Source of the DNA: an uncultured Eubacterium sp.
GTDB lineage: Bacteria; Bacillota_A; Clostridia; Lachnospirales; Lachnospiraceae
Direction: 5' to 3'
DNA length: 6,692 bases
Assembly (NCBI GenBank): GCA_948759685.1
Contig: CAQBGY010000179.1
Span: forward strand, 1-6,692
Within the stretch, counting starts at the first letter, position 1. Every line of letters begins with the position of its first letter. The translations under genes and the position numbers were made by a program. Of this stretch, positions 1 through 6,262 are shown piece by piece. Under the pieces are notes generated by a model. That model saw only the letters and a program-made list of their open reading frames with translations, was not told the origin of the DNA and made no database searches.

Positions 1-341
1 TGATTTTATTGTCTTCCGTTTTATATGATTGGTGGATTGGTGATTTGATTCATATCCCTTTTTCTTTATCTGTCTGTATGGGTGTCTTTATACTGTTGCA
101 AATAGCAGGAAATATGTATATGTATTTAATAAATGGAACAGGAAAAATACGTGTTCAGTTAATTGTTTATGTCATTTTTGCACTTAGCTCAATATTGTTG
201 TTAGAGATTAATTGTCGCGCTTTTGGAGTTAAGGGGGCGTTGCTGGTTCCTATGTTCGTGTATATTATACAAGCTATAGTAGGCAAAATACAGATTGGTA
301 AAATAGTGACAAGGAAAGCTGTTGGAATTTGGAATAAATAG
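1..341 (+). CDS. wzx: Wzx-type polysaccharide flippase, C-terminal fragment
   Basis: This is the end of an inner-membrane flippase of the MATE/MVF-like polysaccharide exporter group, which moves lipid-linked repeat units across the cytoplasmic membrane. The frame is open to the left edge (bases 1-2 finish a codon, and ATT at 3-5 is the first whole codon), so the gene is cut by the window and the TTG at 9 is not a real start. About 113 residues remain. They hold roughly three hydrophobic segments: around IPFSLSVCMGVFILLQIAG, then VQLIVYVIFALSSILLL, then ALLVPMFVYIIQAIVG. The loop NGTGKIRVQ between the first two and the tail ending KAVGIWNK are what I expect from Bacteroides Wzx proteins, by memory of the family. 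The next gene starts two bases after its TAG. The assignment rests on topology, tail sequence and neighbours, because the N-terminal region is unseen. Confidence 0.82.
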   Translation, partial: ILLSSVLYDWWIGDLIHIPFSLSVCMGVFILLQIAGNMYMYLINGTGKIRVQLIVYVIFALSSILLLEINCRAFGVKGALLVPMFVYIIQAIVGKIQIGKIVTRKAVGIWNK

Positions 342-343
342 AA

Positions 344-1192
344 ATGAATATGCATAAATTTACTATTATTACTGTAAATTACAATAATGCTCACGGATTG
401 CGTTTGACTATTGAAAGCGTTGTAAAACAATGTTATAGAAATTTTGAGTACATTGTTATTGATGGAGGTTCTACAGACGGTAGTGTTGATGTTATAAAAG
501 ATTATCAAAATGAGATAGATTATTGGGTTAGTGAACAAGATGAAGGCATTTATAATGCGATGAATAAAGGAATATTGCTTTCGCATGGGGAGTATTTAAA
601 CTTTATGAATTCAGGTGATACTTTTTTCTCAGATACAGTGCTGGAGAATGTTGCGAGGCAAACAAATGAGGCTCAAATAATATGGGGAAATACGTGTTAT
701 CAATTTAAGAATAAGCGATATACTGAATTTAATGAAAATTCTCCTGTGACGATGTTAGCATTGGAAGCTTGGGGGAGTATTAACCATCAAGCAACTTTTA
801 TTCGGAGAGATTTGTTTTCAACAGAATTGTATGATGAAAGTTTTAAAATTTTTGCTGATTATGACTTCTTTCTTAAGAAAATGGTTTATGAGAATTGCTC
901 AGTTAAAAGAATTGAAGATATAATAGTATCTTATAATACGGATGGTATCAGTGCAAATGCTTCTACTAGAGAGATGAGAATGCAAGAAAGGAAAAGAGCA
1001 CAGAGAAAATATTTTCCAGAAAGAGTTGTACAAGATTATTTCTACTTGAGACCTTTTTCCATGCATCCTGACTTTTTAAATTTGATGCATTCTATTGCTG
1101 AAAAGAAATATTTGTTTCCTATTGTTTTTTATGTGAATCGTTTATTGCTAAAAAGCTATCTCTTGGTGAAGAACTTTATAGCTTTAAGATAA
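344..1192 (+). CDS. GT2 glycosyltransferase, WfgS-like
   Basis: This is a cytoplasmic, membrane-associated family 2 glycosyltransferase that should transfer one sugar from a nucleotide donor to the growing lipid-linked repeat unit. It is 282 residues and looks complete. The GT-A fold starts with FTIITVNYNN (residues 6-15), followed by the nucleotide-binding DGGSTDGS (40-47). SEQDEGIYNAMNKGI (63-77) is the hallmark of the WfgS/WfeV-like branch. NSGD (89-92) sits in the place of the metal-binding DxD. NHQATF (147-152) and ADYDFF (171-176) follow, the latter in the region of the catalytic base. The C-terminal third is basic, with hydrophobic patches that may touch the membrane. The ATG at 344 lies two bases after the wzx stop; an ATG at 350 is an equally plausible start because neither has a clear ribosome site. 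Donor and acceptor cannot be read from the sequence. Confidence 0.9.
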   Translation: MNMHKFTIITVNYNNAHGLRLTIESVVKQCYRNFEYIVIDGGSTDGSVDVIKDYQNEIDYWVSEQDEGIYNAMNKGILLSHGEYLNFMNSGDTFFSDTVLENVARQTNEAQIIWGNTCYQFKNKRYTEFNENSPVTMLALEAWGSINHQATFIRRDLFSTELYDESFKIFADYDFFLKKMVYENCSVKRIEDIIVSYNTDGISANASTREMRMQERKRAQRKYFPERVVQDYFYLRPFSMHPDFLNLMHSIAEKKYLFPIVFYVNRLLLKSYLLVKNFIALR

Positions 1193-1211
1193 ACTGGTAA
1201 ATAGATAAGTT

Positions 1212-1216
1212 GAGGT
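1212..1216 (+). promoter_or_regulatory. Shine-Dalgarno-like site GAGGT
   Basis: GAGGT stands five bases before the ATG at 1222 and overlaps the TTG at 1210. It is the only clear purine-rich ribosome site before a gene in this window, and it favours the ATG as the start of the second GT2. Bacteroidales usually depend little on such sites, so the weight of this evidence is modest. Confidence 0.45.
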
Positions 1217-1221
1217 TTAGA

Positions 1222-2226
1222 ATGAATGATCAGCCTAAAATATCCGTAATTGTTGCAGTTTATAAAGCTGAAAACTATTTGACCAGATGTGTTGATAGTT
1301 TGTTATGTCAGACTTTCCAAGATTTTGAGCTTTTGTTGATAGATGATGGAAGTCCTGATTCTTCTGGGGTTCTTTGTGACTGTTATGCAGAAAAAGATAA
1401 TAGAGTAAGGACTTTTCATAACGAGAACAAAGGTGTGAGTGCTACACGACAATTTGGTATTGAAAATGCAAAAGGAATATATTCAATCCATGTGGATCCG
1501 GATGATTGGGTATCTCCTAATATGCTAGAGATGCTTTATCAAACTGCATTAAAGGATAATGTTGATTTGGTTATATGTGACTATTTTGAAGTTCATAGAT
1601 CAAAAGTTAAATATGTGATACAGAAACCGACTTCGTTATTTCACGGGGATGTATTAAAGGACTTATTTCGGACTCTTCATGGAAGTTGCTGCAATAAATT
1701 GATTCGATTGTCATGCTATACAAAATATGAAGTGCATTTTCCAGTAGGAATAAATTATTGTGAAGATCTATATACTTGGCTATTGTTATTGCAAAACCCA
1801 TTAAAAATAACGTATTTAGATAGTGCTTTCTATTACTATGACCGTTCTACTAATGCTAATTCTATCACAATTCGATATAGGAGTACGGCTTATCAGAGAG
1901 AAAAGATATTTTTTGATAATCTCTCTCTCATTTTGAATAAAGATTTATATGCTTCTGAATTGTTGATTATGCAGTCCAGACTAGCATTTGCTGCAATAGT
2001 ATGTGGAAAATTGTCTCAATTGGAATATACAGAGCAATTCCATAACCTAAAAAATGCCTCTGTATTTGGAACATCATGGAACAAATTATGTATAAAATTA
2101 GCTTTGTCTGGTAACCTTTCGCTTGCAGAATTTATAGTCTCTTTTAGGCATTTTTTTAGTCATGCTAAAAAAGCTGTCTTACGGTTATATGAATTTCTTT
2201 ATGAGAATTTTAGCTTCAAATTATAA
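1222..2226 (+). CDS. GT2 glycosyltransferase with DPDD motif
   Basis: This is a second family 2 glycosyltransferase for repeat-unit assembly, 334 residues from the chosen start. Motifs in order are KISVIVAVYKAENYL (6-20), LLLIDDGSPDSSG (37-49), ENKGVSATRQFGIENA (68-83), the DxD-type VDPDDW (91-96), GSCCNKL (154-160) and CEDLYTW (180-186, the ED/catalytic base region). This pattern fits the EpsH/WcaA-like GT2 enzymes common in capsule loci. The frame also offers a TTG at 1210, but the ATG at 1222 is preferred. It gives the usual short lead into the first beta strand, and GAGGT at 1212-1216 lies five bases before it as a ribosome site. The last 65 bases are shared in another frame with the longest possible form of the next gene. 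After about residue 210 the protein is not strongly conserved in my reading. The sugar specificity is unknown. Confidence 0.88.
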   Translation: MNDQPKISVIVAVYKAENYLTRCVDSLLCQTFQDFELLLIDDGSPDSSGVLCDCYAEKDNRVRTFHNENKGVSATRQFGIENAKGIYSIHVDPDDWVSPNMLEMLYQTALKDNVDLVICDYFEVHRSKVKYVIQKPTSLFHGDVLKDLFRTLHGSCCNKLIRLSCYTKYEVHFPVGINYCEDLYTWLLLLQNPLKITYLDSAFYYYDRSTNANSITIRYRSTAYQREKIFFDNLSLILNKDLYASELLIMQSRLAFAAIVCGKLSQLEYTEQFHNLKNASVFGTSWNKLCIKLALSGNLSLAEFIVSFRHFFSHAKKAVLRLYEFLYENFSFKL

Positions 2227-3298
2227 CTATTACAAAGGAATTGAGGGAAAGCTATATTTGATAGGAAGTATATTGCTTTGTCTATTGATAAATTGTAAAT
2301 TCATATTAGATGTAGTCTTTGAATTAGAGACCCCTTTGCTTCGATTTGGGGTTTTACTATTGACTCTCTTCATCATATTGCTTCGTTTAACACGCTATAA
2401 TTTATTTTTTTTGCTACTTCTTTGTGGCGTATTGTGTCTCTGCCCCTACTCAATGTCTGCGGTATTGATAATATTAGTATCTTATTCTTTAAGAAAAATG
2501 GACTTGTCTTGTTTCGCAATAGTAAATCTGTCAGTTTCTCTTATTTTACTATTATTCATTTATGTCAGCACGTTAGATGGAAGTTTATATATTATGCGTG
2601 AATGTTATGTGACACAATTAGGTGAACTTAGGTATCGGTCTGATTTTGGATTTGGGCAAAGTAATAGATTTTCTTTATATGTATATGGGGTGTTGATGTA
2701 CTTGTATATTGTTTTACATCGCAAAAAAGATTTTCTTTTTTTGCTTATTGCAACTTATGTTACTTTGACAGTTTACATTTATACAGATTCTAAAACATTT
2801 TTAGCTGCAATGGTCTGTTTCTTTACTTTCTATATATTTCTTAAAATAAATCTGTTGACAAAACCTTTTTTCCGTTTCTTGCTGTTGGTTACACCTGCGT
2901 TATTGATAGCATTAACATGGTATTTATGTTATTTTGAATATTATGAAATAGTGAATGTTTTTTTATCGGGTAGACTATCGTTTTTTAGATCGGTGCTTGA
3001 TAGGATATCATGGATTCACTATTTGATTGGTACAGAATTAATGTCGGAAGGTCTGCTTGATAGCTCTTATTTACATTTAGTCTTAGATTTTGGGATTTTG
3101 TTTGTACTTGTTTTTTATTATTTATACTATAAGTGCATAAAGTTTCATTATGATGAAATTCTTGGCTATATGCCAATTGTTTTTTCTGTTCTGTTTTATG
3201 GCTTTTCAGAATCTCTTTTTGTACATCTGGCAAATGCGACTTCTCTAATGATATGGATTATTATGTTTTCATATATTAAAGTAAAATGGATAAAATAG
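2162..3298 (+). CDS. wzy: Wzy-type polysaccharide polymerase, multi-spanning
   Basis: This is probably the inner-membrane polymerase that joins flipped repeat units on the periplasmic face. It has 378 residues from the ATG at 2162 and is hydrophobic throughout, with about ten predicted membrane spans from roughly residue 30 to the end. No enzyme motif is obvious, as is usual for Wzy. Family-like landmarks are TDSKTFLAAM in the middle, LSGRLSFFRS (residues 268-277) in a periplasmic-type loop, and DSSYLHLVLDFGILFVLVFY (300-319). That last string recalls the D-[NS]-S-Y-x-x-L-x-x-x-x-G pattern before a late span in O-antigen polymerases and ligases. The start is uncertain: ATGs at 2189 and 2201 would shorten the overlap with the preceding GT2 from 65 to 38 or 26 bases, and none has a ribosome site. 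Its stop overlaps the next gene by 13 bases. As the only polymerase candidate here beside a flippase, Wzy is the best call; a ligase-like protein is the main alternative. Confidence 0.8.
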   Translation: MLKKLSYGYMNFFMRILASNYNYYKGIEGKLYLIGSILLCLLINCKFILDVVFELETPLLRFGVLLLTLFIILLRLTRYNLFFLLLLCGVLCLCPYSMSAVLIILVSYSLRKMDLSCFAIVNLSVSLILLLFIYVSTLDGSLYIMRECYVTQLGELRYRSDFGFGQSNRFSLYVYGVLMYLYIVLHRKKDFLFLLIATYVTLTVYIYTDSKTFLAAMVCFFTFYIFLKINLLTKPFFRFLLLVTPALLIALTWYLCYFEYYEIVNVFLSGRLSFFRSVLDRISWIHYLIGTELMSEGLLDSSYLHLVLDFGILFVLVFYYLYYKCIKFHYDEILGYMPIVFSVLFYGFSESLFVHLANATSLMIWIIMFSYIKVKWIK

Positions 3299-4266
3299 AT
3301 TTTGTATTGATTTGGGTGGATGGTAATAATGTGAAATGGAGAAGTGAATTTTTAAAATATGCTTCAACTGGAGATGGGGATAAAAGAGTGATGAGATTTA
3401 GAGATTGGAATAATCTTCAATATTGGTTTAGATCTGTTGAACACTTTGCTCCATGGGTTAATAAAATTCATTTTGTCACATGTGGGCATATTCCCGATTG
3501 GTTGAACCTTGATGCTCCAAAATTAAATTTTGTGAAACATTCAGATTTTATTCCTCGCAAATATCTTCCAACTTTTAGTTCTCATACAATAGAATTGAAT
3601 TTACATCGTATTGAGGGACTTGCTGAGCATTTTGTTTATTTTAACGATGATACTTTTTTACTAAGACCAGTTGGTTCAAATCGTTTCTTTCAAAACGGGT
3701 TGCCTTGTGATGCTGCAATATTAAATGCGATTTCTATGAATTCAATAGGTCATATAATACTGAATAATTTGTTGATAATTAATGGTTTTTTCCAGAAAAG
3801 AGATGTAATGTTTTCTCATCCATCTAAATGGATAAACTGGAAATATGGATGCCGTCTTTTTAGAACGATTCTTTTGTTACCGTGGCCTAATTTTACAGGC
3901 TTTATAGATCCGCATCTTCCTAATTCTTTCTTGAAATCAACTTTAAATGAAGTTTGGGAAAAAAATTACGAAACTTTGGATAAAACATGTTCTAATCGGT
4001 TTCGGAATATGCAAGATGTTAATCAATACTTATTTAGATATTGGCAGTTGGTCAAAGGAGATTTTTCCCCAGTATCACTACATGATTCAATAAAATATAA
4101 TGTAAATATGAATGTGATAGATGATGTGGAAAAGTTGATACTCCATCAATCGAAAGCGATTGTTTGCTTAAATGATGATTGTGAATCTGATTTCGATTTG
4201 TGTGCTCAACGTATAATAAAAGCTTTCGAATTTTTACTGCCTCAAAAATCATCTTTTGAGATATAA
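3286..4266 (+). CDS. Stealth-family capsular polysaccharide phosphotransferase
   Basis: Stealth proteins transfer a sugar-1-phosphate from a nucleotide sugar to an acceptor sugar, making a phosphodiester; they are related to the animal GlcNAc-1-phosphotransferase GNPTAB. This 326-residue protein shows all four conserved regions. CR1 is IDFVLIWVDGNN (4-15). CR2 runs from FRDWNNLQYWFRSVE (38-52) through PWVNKIHFVT (56-65), YLPTFSSHTIE (93-103) and HRIEGL to YFNDDTFL (118-125). CR3 includes DPHLPNSF (208-215) and NRFRNMQDV (237-245). CR4 includes VCLNDD (293-298). By my memory of GNPTAB, its catalytic Glu/Asp and His/Arg pairs are 19 and 30 residues apart; here E103/D122 and H210/R240 have the same spacings, so the enzyme looks intact. 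It has no signal peptide or membrane span and should act in the cytoplasm. The start overlaps the wzy stop by 13 bases, which fits translational coupling. Which sugar phosphate it moves is not visible. Confidence 0.93.
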   Translation: MDKIDFVLIWVDGNNVKWRSEFLKYASTGDGDKRVMRFRDWNNLQYWFRSVEHFAPWVNKIHFVTCGHIPDWLNLDAPKLNFVKHSDFIPRKYLPTFSSHTIELNLHRIEGLAEHFVYFNDDTFLLRPVGSNRFFQNGLPCDAAILNAISMNSIGHIILNNLLIINGFFQKRDVMFSHPSKWINWKYGCRLFRTILLLPWPNFTGFIDPHLPNSFLKSTLNEVWEKNYETLDKTCSNRFRNMQDVNQYLFRYWQLVKGDFSPVSLHDSIKYNVNMNVIDDVEKLILHQSKAIVCLNDDCESDFDLCAQRIIKAFEFLLPQKSSFEI

Positions 4267-4327
4267 TAATTGGAGCAATATCTATTTAGAAAAAATGAAC
4301 CCTATTCTTTTCTAATATTTTATTAAT
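4267..4327 (+). other. 61-base AT-rich intergenic gap
   Basis: This is the longest gap between genes in the window. It is very AT-rich. I find no Bacteroides-type promoter (TTTG at -33 with TAnnTTTG at -7), no ribosome site before the GTG at 4328, and no believable small gene; the only ATG followed by a frame, at 4295, gives six codons. It contains the short inverted repeat listed separately. Confidence 0.5.
4286..4315. repeat. 8-base inverted repeat, weak AT-rich hairpin
   Basis: TTAGAAAA at 4286-4293 is matched by its exact reverse complement TTTTCTAA at 4308-4315, with a 14-base loop between. Only one of the eight pairs is G:C, so the stem would be weak. Its position between a stop and a start could suit a leaky terminator or an RNA-processing site, but a match of this size can also arise by chance in such AT-rich DNA. 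Confidence 0.3.
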
Positions 4328-5437
4328 GTGAAAATATTGTTTCTTACTCCTTATCTTCCTAGTAATCGGGCCGGTGGTGAAAACTTTACACGTCTTTTGT
4401 TGGAGCAATTATCTGTCAGTTGCCAGATTGATTTAGTTTACTATAAGTATTGTTGGGATTCTTATTATATACCTCCTAATGATAATGTGAAAGTACTGAA
4501 AGTATGTCCAAATTCCACCGGCGTCAAGATCAGAAATTGTTTTTGCAATCCGTTCATTCACCCCTTGTTCTCTGTTCGTTTTGATGGGAAATTGTTGAAG
4601 TTTTTAAGAAAAAGTGTATCAGAACAATGTTATGACTGGTTATATTTAGATCATAGTCAGATGTTCCTTTATGGAAAGTACTTTCCGGAAATGAATAAAA
4701 TTCTAATGTCACATGACGTGATGGTACAGCGTTTTTCTCGCATTGGCACAGCCTTGAATCGAAAGTGGGTTATTGCATCTGAAAAAAAAGTTTTTTCTTT
4801 TCCAAACAGTACTATATTTACTTTTAGCAAAAAAGATATGGCCATCATAGAAAATGTTTACCATAAGCAATCATTTGTAACTAATTTTTTCTTAGATGCG
4901 GATGTTATAAATGCTGTTCCACGTAAGCTGGGAAAGCAAATAATATTTTTCGGAAAATGGTCACGTGCTGATAATACAGTGGGGTTACAATGGTTTTTTG
5001 AACGAGTATTTGCTTATGTGGATAAATCTATAAAAGTGGTTATTATAGGTACAGGACTTTCTGTACAAGTGATTAAAAAACTAAAAGAATATAAGAATGT
5101 GGAATATAAAGGATTTGTAGAGAATCCTTATCAAATGATTGCCGACTCGTTGCTTGTTATATCTCCTTTGTTCAGTGGAGCTGGAGTAAAAGTAAAGGTT
5201 GTGGAGTCATTGGCTTGTGGTACTCCTGTGTTGGGTACTCCTATAGCTTTTGAGGGTTTAGATAGAAAAGATGAAAAGTTTATGTTAGAAACAGAGGCAC
5301 CTGAAGACTATATACATAGTATAAATAGTCTGAATATTAGTTTAGATGACAGAATACATTTTAAAAGATCTTTCCTGAGAAATTATAATGAGTGTTCAAT
5401 AGTGAATCTTATATTAAGTAAAAATAGTATTTCATAA
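4328..5437 (+). CDS. GT4 (GT-B fold) glycosyltransferase
   Basis: This is a family 4 retaining glycosyltransferase of 369 residues that should add one sugar to the repeat unit in the cytoplasm. The N-terminal Rossmann half opens with MKILFLTPYLPSNRAGGE (1-18), where the Gly-Gly loop contacts the acceptor or donor. The C-terminal half begins near IIFFGKW (205-211) and contains VVIIGTG, YKGFVENPY and then GAGVKVKVVESLACGTPVLG (284-303). In that last string the K and E293 fit the donor-binding loop of the family; the second glutamate of the classic EX7E motif is replaced, as is common in this subgroup. The start is a GTG. An in-frame TAA at 4313-4315 and the lack of an early ATG make it close to forced, and the opening sequence is the normal start of the fold. 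The stop lies one base before the next ATG. Donor sugar is not predictable. Confidence 0.88.
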   Translation: MKILFLTPYLPSNRAGGENFTRLLLEQLSVSCQIDLVYYKYCWDSYYIPPNDNVKVLKVCPNSTGVKIRNCFCNPFIHPLFSVRFDGKLLKFLRKSVSEQCYDWLYLDHSQMFLYGKYFPEMNKILMSHDVMVQRFSRIGTALNRKWVIASEKKVFSFPNSTIFTFSKKDMAIIENVYHKQSFVTNFFLDADVINAVPRKLGKQIIFFGKWSRADNTVGLQWFFERVFAYVDKSIKVVIIGTGLSVQVIKKLKEYKNVEYKGFVENPYQMIADSLLVISPLFSGAGVKVKVVESLACGTPVLGTPIAFEGLDRKDEKFMLETEAPEDYIHSINSLNISLDDRIHFKRSFLRNYNECSIVNLILSKNSIS

Positions 5438-5438
5438 C

Positions 5439-6251
5439 ATGATAACAGTTTCCATCGTCACTTACAAGACAAACTTGGAAGAACTGTCCCAATGTCTGCA
5501 TTCATTAACCTCTTCTCTCATCTCCCGAATTTACATTGTCGATAATTCCAATGAACAGTATATTGCAGATTTCTGTCAGCAATATACCAACGTGGAATAC
5601 ATCGGTAGCAAGAATGTAGGCTACGGAGCAGGGCATAATCAGGCATTGAGGCAAGTACTTGGCTCAGAAGAAGAATATCATTTGGTACTTAATTCGGATG
5701 TGTATTTCAATCCGTCAGTATTGAAATATCTTGTAGAATATATGGATGCGCATCCGGATGTGGGACAGGTACAGCCTAATGTGGTATATCCTGATGGAGA
5801 GCAGCAATATACCTGTCGTTTGCTTCCCACTCCTGCCAATCTGATATTCCGCCGTTTCCTTCCTAAGGGAATAATGGAGAAAATGAACATACGCTATCAG
5901 TTGAAGTTCAACGACCACAAGAGGGAGATGAATGTGCCTTATCATCAAGGTAGTTTCATGTTCTTCCGCACGGAATGTTTCAGAAAGGTGGGACTGTTTG
6001 ACGAACGGTTTTTTATGTATCCTGAAGATATTGACATCACACGGAGAATGCACAGACTGTATCGGACAATGTTTGTTCCCGGTGTGACTATTGTGCATGC
6101 CCATCGGGCTGCATCTTATAAGAACAAGAAAATGCTGAAGATCCATATCATCAATATGATTAAATATTTTAATAAATGGGGATGGATAGTTGATAAAGAA
6201 CGTTCTGCTTGGAACAGAAAGTTATTGGAAGAATTAGGATATAAAAAATAA
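5439..6251 (+). CDS. GT2 glycosyltransferase, rhamnosyltransferase-type
   Basis: This is a family 2 glycosyltransferase of 270 residues in the WbbL/RfbF-like branch, whose characterised members often transfer rhamnose or a related deoxysugar; that donor is a family-level inference. Motifs are VSIVTYK (4-10), IVDNSN (33-38), NVGYGAGHNQA (59-69), the DxD-type LNSDV (84-88), VQPNVVYPDG, HQGSFMFFR (169-177) and MYPEDIDITRRMHR (193-206), which holds the catalytic-base region. The basic C-terminal tail, with IKYFNKWGW, resembles conserved capsule-locus transferases of Bacteroides. The ATG follows the GT4 stop by one base. Codons here use clearly more G and C than the upstream genes (27 of 60 bases in 5581-5640 and 28 of 60 in 5761-5820, against 18 of 60 in 5281-5340). 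This suggests that it belongs with the epimerase in a more conserved 3' block rather than in the variable cassette. Confidence 0.9.
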   Translation: MITVSIVTYKTNLEELSQCLHSLTSSLISRIYIVDNSNEQYIADFCQQYTNVEYIGSKNVGYGAGHNQALRQVLGSEEEYHLVLNSDVYFNPSVLKYLVEYMDAHPDVGQVQPNVVYPDGEQQYTCRLLPTPANLIFRRFLPKGIMEKMNIRYQLKFNDHKREMNVPYHQGSFMFFRTECFRKVGLFDERFFMYPEDIDITRRMHRLYRTMFVPGVTIVHAHRAASYKNKKMLKIHIINMIKYFNKWGWIVDKERSAWNRKLLEELGYKK

Positions 6252-6262
6252 TATTTTCTATA

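Noticed and set aside
167..586. 139-codon frame on the - strand
   Set aside because: It lies opposite the wzx tail and the first GT2, both with clear family motifs. The protein is rich in Ile and Asn with no recognisable domain, as expected for the antisense of AT-rich coding DNA.
1193..1221. Possible promoter or terminator between the first two GT2 genes
   Set aside because: The 29 bases hold only a ribosome-site-like GAGGT; there is no hairpin with a T-run and no TAnnTTTG box.
2405..2412. Run of eight T in wzy, and a run of eight A at 4782-4789 in GT4, as possible slippage sites
   Set aside because: Runs of eight are expected in DNA this AT-rich. Both genes are in frame, and Bacteroides capsule phase variation is known mainly from invertible promoters upstream of the locus, none of which is visible here.
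5715..6146. 143-codon frame on the - strand
   Set aside because: It is wholly antisense to the third GT2, whose motifs are intact. The His- and Ile-rich translation has no domain I recognise, and the other - strand frames at 5678-5890 and 6116-6334 are similar shadows.
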